Notes: a model not told the origin generated them from the sequence alone. Shown: positions 19,878-27,640, numbered from the stretch's first letter. The stretch: 64,000 nucleotides of DNA from Allopusillimonas soli (GCF_004153445.1 NZ_SDQC01000005.1:248001-312000), one strand, 5' to 3'. Translations and numbers: made by a program.

Positions 19878-20675
19878 ATGCGCATTTCCAAAACTCTCAG
19901 CAAACTCGCGTTCTGCTCCGGCGTACTCGCCCTGTGCGCCACGGCGCACGCGGAGGATGCTCTGGACCGAATCAAGGACGCGGGCACCATTCGGGTCGCC
20001 GTGGCCATGGGCGTGCCCATGTTCAGCTATGCCAACGCAAACATGCAGCCCGAAGGCTCGGATATCGACACCGCGAAGCTGCTTGCCAAGGACCTGGGCG
20101 TCAAGCTTCAACTGGTGGAAATAACCAATGCCGCGCGGGTTCCCACCATCCAGACGGGCAAGGCCGACATCGCTGTCGCCAATCTTTCCATTACGCCACA
20201 ACGCCAGAAGGTCATCGACTTTTCCATACCCTATGCATCGCTGCAGACCATCGTAGCTGCGCCCAAGGATGTGAAGATCAAGGACTACGCCGACCTCAAG
20301 GACGTGACCATCGGCGTGACGCGAGCCACGGTAAACGACGCGGATATCAGCAAGAATGCCAGCGACGCAAATATCCGCCGCTTCGAGGATGACGCCACCC
20401 TGGTGACCGCAGCCGTGACGGGTCAGGTACAAGCGATTTCCTCGCAATGGCCCAATGTGGCAGAAGTGAACAAAAAGCTGACCGACAAGCCTTACGAAAC
20501 CAAGTTCGTGCAGCATGAGTTCATGCTGGGCATTGCGCTGCCAAAAAACAATCCTAAACTGCAGGCTTGGCTGAACGATTGGATCAAGGCCAATCTGGCC
20601 AATGGAAAACTCAATGGCATCTATAAAAAGTACCATGGCAGCGACTTGTCCGGCAAAGTGGTAAAAGGCCAGTAG
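19878..20675 (+). CDS. Periplasmic substrate-binding protein (family 3) of the uronate-locus ABC transporter
   Basis: A 265-residue protein with signal peptide MRISKTLSKLAFCSGVLALC through ATAHA and a mature start EDALDRIKDAGTIRVAV. SBP family 3 features: PEGSDIDTAKLLAKDLGVKLQLVEI, IQTGKADIAVANLSITPQRQKVIDFS. An ATG 12 bases earlier is possible, but GAGG lies about 8 bases before the chosen start. It binds the ligand and delivers it to the two permeases. Its operon with uronate dehydrogenase suggests a uronate-type ligand, although the family is best known for amino acids. Confidence 0.9.
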   Translation: MRISKTLSKLAFCSGVLALCATAHAEDALDRIKDAGTIRVAVAMGVPMFSYANANMQPEGSDIDTAKLLAKDLGVKLQLVEITNAARVPTIQTGKADIAVANLSITPQRQKVIDFSIPYASLQTIVAAPKDVKIKDYADLKDVTIGVTRATVNDADISKNASDANIRRFEDDATLVTAAVTGQVQAISSQWPNVAEVNKKLTDKPYETKFVQHEFMLGIALPKNNPKLQAWLNDWIKANLANGKLNGIYKKYHGSDLSGKVVKGQ

Positions 20676-20696
20676 CACACTACAATCACTGTCGTC

Positions 20697-21437
20697 ATGA
20701 GCGTTCTCACTTCCACATCCACGGCAATACGCCCGCGCCGCCGCGCCCGAAGCTTGGCGCAGGAGGTCGTGGACAGCCTGCTGGGGCAGATACAAAGTGG
20801 GGAACTCGGCAAAGGCGACCGGCTGCCCACCGAATCCGAGCTGATGCGCATGCTGGGTGTGAGCAGGACCGTGGTGCGCGAGGCCATATCCCGGCTGCAG
20901 GCGGCCGGCGTGGTCGAGACTCGCCACGGCATCGGCTCGTTCGTGCTTGAGGTGCAAGCGCCCCATAACTTCCACATTGATCCCAAGGAACTGGTCACGA
21001 TTCACGACATCCTCGATGTCCTTCAATTGCGTCAAAGTCTGGAATCCGCCGCGGCGGGCATTGCGGCCATCAAGCGCAGCCCGCAGGATCTAGATCACAT
21101 GCAGGCCATTTTGAGGGAATTCCGGGCGTTGCTTGAGGCGGGCAAGGAAACCGTGGACGCGGATTTTCGCTTCCATCTTGCCATCGCGCAGGCAACCGGC
21201 AACCGGTACTTCGTCGAGTTCATGTCCTACCTTGGACAGACAGTCATTCCGCGAACGCGCATCAACACAGCCTCCTTGGGCAAGGAAACCCAAGCGCGCT
21301 ATCTGGAACGGGTGCATTATGAGCATGAGGAAATCGCGCGCGCCATCGCCATGCAGAATGCGGTGGTTGCCAGCAGCGCGATGCAATTGCATTTGAACAA
21401 CAGCGCGGAGCGGCTGCGCTCGACGCTAGAAGGCTAG
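20697..21437 (+). CDS. GntR-family transcriptional regulator, FadR (FCD) subfamily
   Basis: A 246-residue regulator. The winged helix (residues about 18-85) contains RLPTESELMRMLGVSRTVVREAISRLQAAGVVETRHGIGSFV (family hallmarks PTESEL, VSRTVVREA, RHGIGSFV). The C-terminal all-helical FCD ligand domain carries D-FRFHLAIAQATGN and later conserved His residues that usually bind a metal and carboxylate ligand. It is the last gene of the uronate operon and the obvious candidate to bind the TTGTACGACAA sites at 16845 and 21601, probably releasing on a uronate or aldarate. Confidence 0.9.
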   Translation: MSVLTSTSTAIRPRRRARSLAQEVVDSLLGQIQSGELGKGDRLPTESELMRMLGVSRTVVREAISRLQAAGVVETRHGIGSFVLEVQAPHNFHIDPKELVTIHDILDVLQLRQSLESAAAGIAAIKRSPQDLDHMQAILREFRALLEAGKETVDADFRFHLAIAQATGNRYFVEFMSYLGQTVIPRTRINTASLGKETQARYLERVHYEHEEIARAIAMQNAVVASSAMQLHLNNSAERLRSTLEG

Positions 21438-21600
21438 GGGGCGCGCGATGCCTGGCGACCGAGGGCGCCGCCCTGCCCAGCCCCAGATCCCTTGAGCGAG
21501 CGGAATCCAGAAACCGTTCGCAAAGCACGCAGCCTTCAGCACTGGCATGGCACTGGAAACACAACTCCAAACAGCGCTTCACATGACAGCGTGACCTATG

Positions 21601-21622
21601 GTTGTACGACAACAGATAACAA
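21601..21622. promoter_or_regulatory. GntR/FadR-type operator, copy 2, after gntR
   Basis: GTTGTACGACAAC, then A, then GATAACAA: identical to 16846-16867 except for one base at the variable position, that is 21 of 22 bases shared. Same orientation, 4.75 kb apart, bracketing the uronate cluster. It has no obvious target gene directly downstream on the plus strand, where only tRNAs on the minus strand follow. It could be a second binding site for DNA looping, a relic of a lost gene, or a duplicated boundary. Confidence 0.7.
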
Positions 21623-21711
21623 ATGGCGCTTGCTCAGAAAAAGAAGAAGAGTCAGCGCCGAAGCGCCTAACAAAACGTGTATGAAAGATCTTTGGCTATG
21701 GCAACATGGGG

Positions 21712-21748
21712 AATAAAAATCCCCGTAAACCAATGGTTTATGGGGATT
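21712..21748 (-). terminator. Intrinsic terminator for the tRNA-Leu/tRNA-Ser transcript
   Basis: Read on the minus strand: AATCCCC, A, TAAACC, ATT, GGTTTA, C, GGGGATT and then TTTATT. The two-part stem and U-rich tail lie 15 bases after the CCA end of tRNA-Leu, the expected place for termination of the tRNA operon. Confidence 0.8.
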
Positions 21749-21763
21749 CTGTGCTTTATTCAA

Positions 21764-21849
21764 TGGTGCCCGAGACCGGAATCGAACCGGTACGATCAAA
21801 GATCGAGGGATTTTAAGTCCCTTGTGTCTACCAATTCCACCACTCGGGC
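21764..21849 (-). tRNA. tRNA-Leu (anticodon UAA)
   Basis: An 86-base leucine tRNA with encoded CCA. The acceptor GCCCGAG pairs with CTCGGGC, the TpsiC arm reads CCGGTTCGATTCCGG, and the anticodon loop CTTAAAA gives UAA. The long variable arm is as expected for class II tRNAs. No intron, although this is the tRNA that carries a group I intron in many cyanobacteria at the position where the neighbouring tRNA-Ser is interrupted here. Confidence 0.96.
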
Positions 21850-21930
21850 GCAACGCGGATATCGAACCCGCATCACATATAACCTGCCAGGGCCTGGCCC
21901 CACGGACCGACCAGCACGCTTCTAGCGGCG

Positions 21931-21962
21931 TTTCCGCCGAGGGCATGCGCGAGAGGCGGAAA
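21931..21962. repeat. Inverted repeat between the two tRNAs
   Basis: TTTCCGCC and GGCGGAAA form an 8-bp stem with a 16-base loop in the spacer between tRNA-Ser and tRNA-Leu. No T-run follows on either strand, so it is not a terminator. It may guide tRNA precursor processing. Low certainty of function. Confidence 0.45.
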
Positions 21963-21973
21963 GCCCGCGCGAC

Positions 21974-22287
21974 TGGCGGAAGGTCAGGGATTCGAACCCT
22001 GGAGGGGCTTGCGCCCCTGCCGGTTTTCCTTGCCACTATAGCTTTCGCTACCAGGCTGCACGCCTGTTTGATGGTCTGGACTTTGTCTTCGCCGTGACCC
22101 TGCGGGTTTTAGGCGGGAGCCGTCAAGTCTCTACACGTTCCTGATCAGGCCAGGCTTCGCTCGGCGTTGCCTCGGACATGCGCATATCCAGGGGGTTCGC
22201 CGAATTTGACTCCTTACATCCACCACGTTTCCATGGCGGCGCTCGATTGAACAAGACCGGTGCATTCGACCACTCTGCCAACCTTCC
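21974..22287 (-). tRNA. tRNA-Ser (anticodon UGA), interrupted by a group I intron
   Basis: Two exons, 22253-22287 and 21974-22028 on the minus strand, join to a 90-base serine tRNA with encoded CCA. Acceptor GGAAGGT pairs with ACCTTCC, discriminator G, TpsiC arm CAGGGTTCGAATCCCTG, long variable arm AGGGGCGCAAGCCCCT. Joining after U34 restores anticodon loop CUUGAAA with stem CCGGU/ACCGG, hence anticodon UGA. The 224-base insert is annotated separately. The gene follows the nhaA stop by 18 bases on the same strand and precedes tRNA-Leu(UAA). A tRNA scanner without intron handling could miss or truncate it. Confidence 0.93.
22029..22252 (-). ncRNA. Group I self-splicing intron (IC3, Azoarcus-like) in tRNA-Ser(UGA)
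   Basis: A 224-base insertion between U34 and G35 of the anticodon, with no open reading frame. Hallmarks on the minus strand: 5' exon ends in U and the intron ends in G. P1 is CUUG/CGAG with a U-G wobble at the splice site. P2 is CCGCCAUG-GAAA-CGUGGUGG with a GNRA loop. The core is GUCAAAUUCGGCGAA paired through UCGGCG/CGCCGA, with GGCAACGCCGAGC. P7 is GACUU/AAGUC within GUGUAGAGACUUGACGG and AAAGUCCAG. P9 is UAGC-GAAA-GCUA. These blocks closely match, from memory, the Azoarcus tRNA-Ile intron, one of the smallest known ribozymes. Splicing activity is inferred. Confidence 0.9.
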
Positions 22288-22305
22288 GTCGGGCTGAATT
22301 GTACC

Positions 22306-23688
22306 TTATGCCGACGAGGGATCCGGGCCACGGGAATGCGACCTTGTCCTGCGCACAACAACTGCCCTGCCCCATGCAAGCCCGAGTAGCGCGGACAGGA
22401 CCGAGGCCATCAGCACGCCCAGCTTGGCGGCCGCGAGAAGATTAAGGTTCTGAAAGGCCAGCGTGGCAATGAAGATGGACATCGTGAAGCCTATGCCCGC
22501 CAACAGGCCCACCAGCCAGACCGCCGGCCAGTTCATTCCTTCCGGAAGCTGGCAGCCGCCCACGCGTACGGCCAGCCAGCTTGCCGCCACGACGCCCATC
22601 GGCTTGCCCAGCGCCAGCGCCACCAACACGCCAGCCAGAACTGCGCGGGAGCCATCGGCAGCCAGATTGATACCATCCAGCGTGACACCCGCATTCGCCA
22701 GTGCGAACAAGGGCATCACGCCAAACGCCACCCAGGGATGGAGCGCCATTTGTACTCGGGTAACCGGAGGCAACATGTCGCGCTGCGCAAGCCGAAGCTG
22801 CCTGAGCGGTACGCCAAGATGATGAGGGTCGTGCTCAGCGCCGGCCTGACGTGCCTGCAGATCTCCGACGGCGCTGGCGGCGAGATGGAGTGGCGCGTGA
22901 TGCGCCGGACGCAAGGCAACAGGCGTCAGGAGACCCAGCACGACCCCGGCAAGCGTGGGATGGGCGCCCGTCATGAGCAGGCCGGTCCAGAGTACCGCCC
23001 CCGGCACGATATAAGCGAGGGCGGAGCCCGCGCCGACACGCTGCAAGCCCAGCACCATGGCTATGCCCAGCGCCGCCACTGCCAGGCCAGTGTAGTCGAG
23101 ACCGCCGGAATAGAACAGGGCGATGATGAGCACGGCGACGATGTCATCGATAATGGCCAGCGCCAGCAGAAATATACGCACGCTGCCCGGAATGGCGCGC
23201 CCAAGCAGCGCCAGCACCCCTACGGCAAAGGCAATGTCGGTGGCGGTGGGCACGGCCCAGCCCACGCGTGTGGCGGGGTCCGTATTGAAAACGAGATATA
23301 TCGCCGCCGGCAGCAATACGCCGCCCACTGCTGCGGCCAGCGGGAGACTCGCAAGGCGGATGCTGGCCAGGGCGCCTTCGTGAATCTCGCGCCGTATCTC
23401 CATGCCCACGACCAGGAAGAATACCGTCATGAGGGCGTCGTTGATCCAGAAATGCAGCGACTGCACATAGGAGAAACCGCCGATGTCGACGCCGATGCGC
23501 GCATGCCAAAGCGCATGATAGCTGTCGCTGTAGGGAGAGTTTGCCCAGATGAGGGCAGCGGCGGCGGCAATCAGCAGCAATATGCCGCTGACGGCTTCGA
23601 TGTGCAGGAACCGGGACAGCGCGGCGAATGCGTTCTCGGCGAATACCTGCGCGCGCGGCGGGGTGCGGTGAGGGAAATTGCTGGCCAT
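22306..23688 (-). CDS. nhaA: Na+/H+ antiporter NhaA
   Basis: A 460-residue inner-membrane antiporter that exports sodium in exchange for protons. Family motifs are [36 protein letters not shown] near the N-terminus (key: ASGI-L-ANS-Y), the [12 protein letters not shown] segment, the [17 protein letters not shown] discontinuous-helix motif and [19 protein letters not shown] with the paired ion-binding aspartates. It is somewhat longer than the E. coli protein because of a polar loop around residues 270-300 rich in His and Arg. The stop codon is 18 bases before the tRNA-Ser gene on the same strand. Confidence 0.95.
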   Translation of the reverse strand: MASNFPHRTPPRAQVFAENAFAALSRFLHIEAVSGILLLIAAAAALIWANSPYSDSYHALWHARIGVDIGGFSYVQSLHFWINDALMTVFFLVVGMEIRREIHEGALASIRLASLPLAAAVGGVLLPAAIYLVFNTDPATRVGWAVPTATDIAFAVGVLALLGRAIPGSVRIFLLALAIIDDIVAVLIIALFYSGGLDYTGLAVAALGIAMVLGLQRVGAGSALAYIVPGAVLWTGLLMTGAHPTLAGVVLGLLTPVALRPAHHAPLHLAASAVGDLQARQAGAEHDPHHLGVPLRQLRLAQRDMLPPVTRVQMALHPWVAFGVMPLFALANAGVTLDGINLAADGSRAVLAGVLVALALGKPMGVVAASWLAVRVGGCQLPEGMNWPAVWLVGLLAGIGFTMSIFIATLAFQNLNLLAAAKLGVLMASVLSALLGLAWGRAVVVRRTRSHSRGPDPSSA

Positions 23689-23868
23689 GGTCGCAATGTC
23701 TCCGCGCGGCGGCCCGACCTGCGCTTGAACCTGCCCACTGCACCGTGCAATGCGACACCCGGCGCAATTCTAACCGAGTTCGCGAGCGCGATGCCAGCCC
23801 TTTGCCAAACTGGCGCCAAAGCGCTGTGACGGTAATAATGACGGTTTGACCCATTTGCAGGAGCAAGT

Positions 23869-24846
23869 ATGAAAGCAGTGGAAATCTCAAAGCCCGGCGG
23901 ACCCGAGGTGCTGCAGCTGGTCGACCGTCCCCAACCCGAGCCCAAGGCGGGAGAAGTCCTCATCAAGGTTTCCGCCGCAGGCATCAACCGGCCCGATGTG
24001 TTTCAACGCAAGGGCAACTATCCACCGCTACCGGGCGCGTCCGACCTGCCCGGCCTCGAGGTTGCCGGCGAGATCGTCGGCGGCGATGTCGGCGACACCG
24101 GCCTGTCCATCGGCGACCGGGTCTGCGCGCTGGTCTCCGGCGGCGGCTATGCCGAGTACTGCGCGGCACCGGCCGCCCAATGCCTGCCTATCCCTGCCGG
24201 CCTGTCCGACATCGAGGCCGCGGCACTGCCCGAAACCTACTTTACGGTCTGGACGAATGTCTTTGACCGCGGCGGCCTGTCGGATGGCGAAAGCCTGCTG
24301 GTTCATGGCGGCGCCAGCGGCATAGGCACCACAGCCATTCAACTGGCTGCGGCTCTGGGCCACAAAGTGTACGCAACAGCGGGCAGCGACGAGCGTGCCC
24401 GCGCAACGGAAAGCCTCGGGGCCGTGCTGGGCATCAACTACCGCACGCAGGACTTCGTGGAGGAAGTGCGACAGGCAACCGACGGAGAAGGCGTCAACGT
24501 AATCCTGGACATGGTGGCCGGCGACTATATCAACCGCGATCTTTCCTGCCTGGCCGACGAAGGCCGCATCGTCATCATCGCCCTGCTCGGCGGCGCGAAG
24601 GCCACCCTGGATTGCAGCCAATTGATGCGCCGGCGGCTTACCGTCACCGGTTCCACGCTTCGACCGCGGCCCGTAGCCTTCAAGGCGCGGATTGCACAGT
24701 CACTGCGCAAGCGCGTCTGGCCGCTGCTGGAAGCCGGCACGGTGCGCCCCGTCATCCATGCCACATTTCCGCTGGCCCAGGCCGCCGATGCGCATGCCCT
24801 GATGGACGCGGGAGAACAGATAGGCAAAATCGTCCTAACCGTCTAA
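23869..24846 (+). CDS. NAD(P)H:quinone oxidoreductase (zeta-crystallin type)
   Basis: A 325-residue medium-chain dehydrogenase/reductase without catalytic zinc ligands. The N-terminal GroES-like fold has INRPDVFQRKGNYPPLPGASDLPGLEVAGEIV. The NADPH-binding segment LLVHGGASGIGTTAIQLAAALGHKVYATAGSDE is at about residues 143-175. It would reduce quinones or related electrophiles. AGGAG lies 6 bases before the ATG. It precedes tpiA and secG, an arrangement seen in other betaproteobacteria where nuoA follows. Confidence 0.9.
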   Translation: MKAVEISKPGGPEVLQLVDRPQPEPKAGEVLIKVSAAGINRPDVFQRKGNYPPLPGASDLPGLEVAGEIVGGDVGDTGLSIGDRVCALVSGGGYAEYCAAPAAQCLPIPAGLSDIEAAALPETYFTVWTNVFDRGGLSDGESLLVHGGASGIGTTAIQLAAALGHKVYATAGSDERARATESLGAVLGINYRTQDFVEEVRQATDGEGVNVILDMVAGDYINRDLSCLADEGRIVIIALLGGAKATLDCSQLMRRRLTVTGSTLRPRPVAFKARIAQSLRKRVWPLLEAGTVRPVIHATFPLAQAADAHALMDAGEQIGKIVLTV

Positions 24847-24994
24847 CACGCAGCATCGTCGTACGGCGGGAGGATGATGCCGCGGCGCACGCTACCGGGC
24901 AAGGCGGCAGCAAGCGCCAGGCCCGTGCGGCCGTGCGCCGCATCGCTTATCACGCTACAATGCCGGGTTAACCCAATTTCCGACTCTGGCACCC

Positions 24995-25747
24995 ATGAGC
25001 TCATCCCCAAATCGCCGACGCCTGGTCATAGGCAACTGGAAAATGCACGGCACCCAGGCCGGCAATGCCACGCTGCTCGACGGCCTGCGCTCTGGCGCGA
25101 GCATGGCGGACGACCGCGACGTGGCCGTCTGCGTACCCTTCCCCTATATCCCCCAGGCCAGTACCCTGCTTCAGGGCAGCGGCATCACCTGGGGCGCGCA
25201 AGATGTCAGCATGCATGCCCAAGGCGCCTATACTGGCGAGGTATCGGCGGCCATGCTGGCAGACTTCGCCTGCAAACTGGTGCTCGTGGGGCATTCCGAG
25301 CGCCGCAGCATGCATGGCGAAAGCGACAAGCTCGTCGCGGACAAGGCAGTGGCGGCGCTGGGAGCGGGGATCACACCCGTCATCTGCGTCGGGGAAACAC
25401 TCGAGGAACAACAGGCCGGGCAGACCAAGGATATCATCGCGCGCCAGCTGGCGCCGGTTCTTGCGCTGGGTGCGCAAAAGCTCGCGCACGTGGTGCTTGC
25501 CTATGAGCCCGTGTGGGCCATCGGCACGGGCCTGAGCGCCACGCCCGAGCAGGCTCAGGAGGTTCATGCTTTCATCCGCGACCGCCTTGCCGGTCAAGGA
25601 TCCGCGCACGTGCGCATCCTGTATGGCGGCAGCGTCAAGCCCGACAACGCCGCCAGCCTCTTCGCCATGCCCGATATCGACGGCGCGCTCGTGGGTGGCG
25701 CCTCGCTCAAGGCACAGGATTTCTTACATATCGCAGCGGCCGCCTAG
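24995..25747 (+). CDS. tpiA: Triosephosphate isomerase
   Basis: A 250-residue cytosolic TIM-barrel enzyme interconverting dihydroxyacetone phosphate and glyceraldehyde 3-phosphate. The active-site residues are visible: Asn/Lys in GNWKMHG (residues 13-19), His in LVGHSERR (near 96) and Glu in AYEPVWAIGTG (near 168). The phosphate loops YGGSVKPDN and GALVGGASL are also present. Only 16 bases separate it from secG, so both are probably transcribed together. Confidence 0.97.
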   Translation: MSSSPNRRRLVIGNWKMHGTQAGNATLLDGLRSGASMADDRDVAVCVPFPYIPQASTLLQGSGITWGAQDVSMHAQGAYTGEVSAAMLADFACKLVLVGHSERRSMHGESDKLVADKAVAALGAGITPVICVGETLEEQQAGQTKDIIARQLAPVLALGAQKLAHVVLAYEPVWAIGTGLSATPEQAQEVHAFIRDRLAGQGSAHVRILYGGSVKPDNAASLFAMPDIDGALVGGASLKAQDFLHIAAAA

Positions 25748-25763
25748 GCCCGGAGTTCTCTAC

Positions 25764-26336
25764 ATGCATTGGTTGTCATCCGTACTACTGGCGATCCAGG
25801 TCATATCGTCACTGAGCATCATCGTGCTGGTCCTGCTTCAGCAAGGCAAAGGCGCCGACATGGGCTCATCCTTCGGCAGCGGCTCAGCTGGCAGCGTATT
25901 CGGCGCCAGCGGCGCGGCCAACTTCCTCTCGCGCACCACCAAATGGGCCGCCATCATCTTCTTCGTGTCCACGGGCGGCCTGGCCTACATCGCACACCAT
26001 CCCGCCAGCAAGGCCAAAGTAGAAAGCGGCGTCATGCAGGGCTACGAAGCGCCCGCCGTGCCAAGCACCGGCTCCGAGGTACCTGGCGGCGCCAACACAG
26101 GCGCATCGGTACCGTCCGCGCCGGCGCCTCAGGCGGCCCAGCCCCAGAGCGATGCCGCTCCCGCCGAGGGCGCCTCCGCAAACCCGGCCGGCAGCGTACC
26201 GGATGCCGCATCTACCAGCGCCCCGGCAACGGCGCCTTCCGCATCCGCGTCAACCGATACGGCCCCCGCTAACGCCGCAGCGGCCGACGGCGCAGGCTCG
26301 GAGTCCGACGCGTCAGGCTCCGAACCGAAACAGTAG
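25764..26336 (+). CDS. secG: Protein translocase subunit SecG with long C-terminal extension
   Basis: A 190-residue protein. The first 80 residues are a standard SecG: two transmembrane helices flanking QQGKGADMGSSFGSGSAGSVFGASGAANFLSRTTKWAA (key residues QQGKGAD-G-SFG-G-S---FG--G---FL). SecG supports the SecYEG channel. The remaining residues, about 100, form a low-complexity Ala/Ser/Pro/Gly tail, so the protein is much longer than the 110-residue E. coli form. The open frame reads upstream through tpiA; this ATG is chosen by family alignment. Confidence 0.95.
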   Translation: MHWLSSVLLAIQVISSLSIIVLVLLQQGKGADMGSSFGSGSAGSVFGASGAANFLSRTTKWAAIIFFVSTGGLAYIAHHPASKAKVESGVMQGYEAPAVPSTGSEVPGGANTGASVPSAPAPQAAQPQSDAAPAEGASANPAGSVPDAASTSAPATAPSASASTDTAPANAAAADGAGSESDASGSEPKQ

Positions 26337-26447
26337 CGTCTCTCCCATTTTGGCCCCTGCCTGAATGCCTCCCGGGAAACGGCATCGCAGGCAGATCAGG
26401 GGCATCAGCAACCGCCGGCAATTCATGCTAGAATTGCCGTCTTTCAA

Positions 26448-26532
26448 GCCGACGTGGTGGAATTGGTAGACACGCTATCTTGAGGGGGTAGTGGCGAAAG
26501 CCGTGCGAGTTCGATTCTCGCCGTCGGCACCA
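26448..26532 (+). tRNA. tRNA-Leu (anticodon GAG)
   Basis: An 85-base class II tRNA with encoded CCA. Acceptor GCCGACG pairs with CGTCGGC, the TpsiC arm reads GCGAGTTCGATTCTCGC, and the anticodon loop TTGAGGG gives GAG. It follows secG, the usual companion in many proteobacteria (leuU next to secG in E. coli). Confidence 0.96.
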
Positions 26533-26546
26533 GCTTGGAATAGATA

Positions 26547-26580
26547 AAAGCCTATAGATCATTGATTTATAGGCTTTTTT
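26547..26580 (+). terminator. Intrinsic terminator after tRNA-Leu(GAG)
   Basis: AAAGCCTATA, an 11-base loop, then TATAGGCTTTTTT form a stem of about ten pairs followed by a run of six Ts, 15 bases after the tRNA CCA end. Confidence 0.88.
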
Positions 26581-26737
26581 ATTTTCGTGTAGATAAATTC
26601 TGCGCAAAGCTGGTGCCCCGGCGTCTTAATGCAACAGGTGTATAGTGCTGAAGTCCCGGCTTTCGATCAGGAAGCGTCAACCCGCCGCACAGGTGTCGCA
26701 AACATATCGCATGCCGTGATTCAACTGTGGAGTCGAA

Positions 26738-27640
26738 GTGAAAGCTGGTGATACCGATCGCGGGGCACTCGTCCTGATGTTCCTGACCGTAGTGCTCTGG
26801 GCGTTCAGCTGGATAGCCATGAAAACGCTTGCGACCCTCATCGGCCCCTTCACCCTGGTCATGGTGCGCTATGCCATCGCCTTCGTGGTATTGCTCATCA
26901 TCATGGTCGCTACCGGGCGCTCGCTGAAGCTGCCGCCGCTGTGGTTGATGCTTGGCATAGCCGTTTTCCAGACAGTCGCCTTCCAGTGCCTCTGTCAGCT
27001 TGCTCTGCAAACGGGCGGTGCCGGCCATGTCGTCATGCTGGCCTACACCATGCCATTCTGGGTCGTTGTATTCGCATGGCCCATGCTGGGCGAGCGGCCC
27101 ACAGGCCGGCATATCACGGGCTTCGCGCTGGCAGGCGCAGGGCTCATCGGCATTATCGCACCCTGGGAGGGGCTGGGCACGATCACGGGGTCTTTGCTCG
27201 CCCTGCTGGGCGGTGCATCATGGGGGCTGGGCGCGGTCCTGTCCAAGATCATGTTCCGGCGGCATGCGCCGGAGGTCATGAATCTGGCTGTCTGGCAGAT
27301 GCTGCTGGGCGTCGTCCTGACCTGGCCGCTCACCCGTATCTTTCCGCAGCAGGACATTGTATGGGGGCCAACCCTGTACTGGGGCCTGGCCTACATGGGC
27401 ATCATGGCTTCCGCATTGGGATGGTGGCTCTGGTTATCGGTTATCAAACGCGTCAGCGCAACCGCAGCCGGTATGTCCAGCTTGGGCGTGCCCGTGCTGA
27501 CCATCGTCTTCGCGTGGCTGCTGCTGCATGAGCGACCCACCAGCTGGGAGCTGGCAGGCGTGGTCATGATCATGGCCGGACTCGTGGTCGTGACGCTTGC
27601 CGGCGGAAAGCCAGCCGCCAGCCCGGCCAAAACACGCTAG
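26738..27640 (+). CDS. EamA-family (DMT superfamily) transporter
   Basis: A 300-residue membrane protein with about ten helices arranged as two EamA repeats, including VLWAFSWIAMKTLATLIGPFTLVMVRYAIAFVVL in repeat one (FSWI-MK--- and RY motifs) and SSLGVPVLTIVFAWLLLHERPTSWELAGVVMIMAGLVVV in repeat two. Family members export amino acids or other metabolites. Start is GTG with GGAG about 6 bases before it. It is monocistronic and convergent with acs, and the substrate cannot be predicted. Confidence 0.88.
   Translation: MKAGDTDRGALVLMFLTVVLWAFSWIAMKTLATLIGPFTLVMVRYAIAFVVLLIIMVATGRSLKLPPLWLMLGIAVFQTVAFQCLCQLALQTGGAGHVVMLAYTMPFWVVVFAWPMLGERPTGRHITGFALAGAGLIGIIAPWEGLGTITGSLLALLGGASWGLGAVLSKIMFRRHAPEVMNLAVWQMLLGVVLTWPLTRIFPQQDIVWGPTLYWGLAYMGIMASALGWWLWLSVIKRVSATAAGMSSLGVPVLTIVFAWLLLHERPTSWELAGVVMIMAGLVVVTLAGGKPAASPAKTR

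Larger units (their letters stand above)
21438..21763. other. Intergenic region between gntR and tRNA-Leu(UAA)
   Basis: About 326 bases. It holds the second GntR-type operator (21601-21622) and the tRNA terminator (21712-21748). A 15-codon open frame starts immediately after the operator (21623-21670, Lys/Arg-rich MALAQKKKKSQRRSA) with no ribosome site, so I do not call it a gene. No other feature is apparent between 21438 and 21600. Confidence 0.5.

Noticed and set aside
21877-21973. Possible third tRNA or remnant between tRNA-Leu and tRNA-Ser
   Set aside because: No TpsiC arm or acceptor stem can be formed; only an 8-bp inverted repeat is present.
22029-22252. Homing endonuclease gene inside the group I intron
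   Set aside because: The intron is only 224 bases and has no sizeable open frame.
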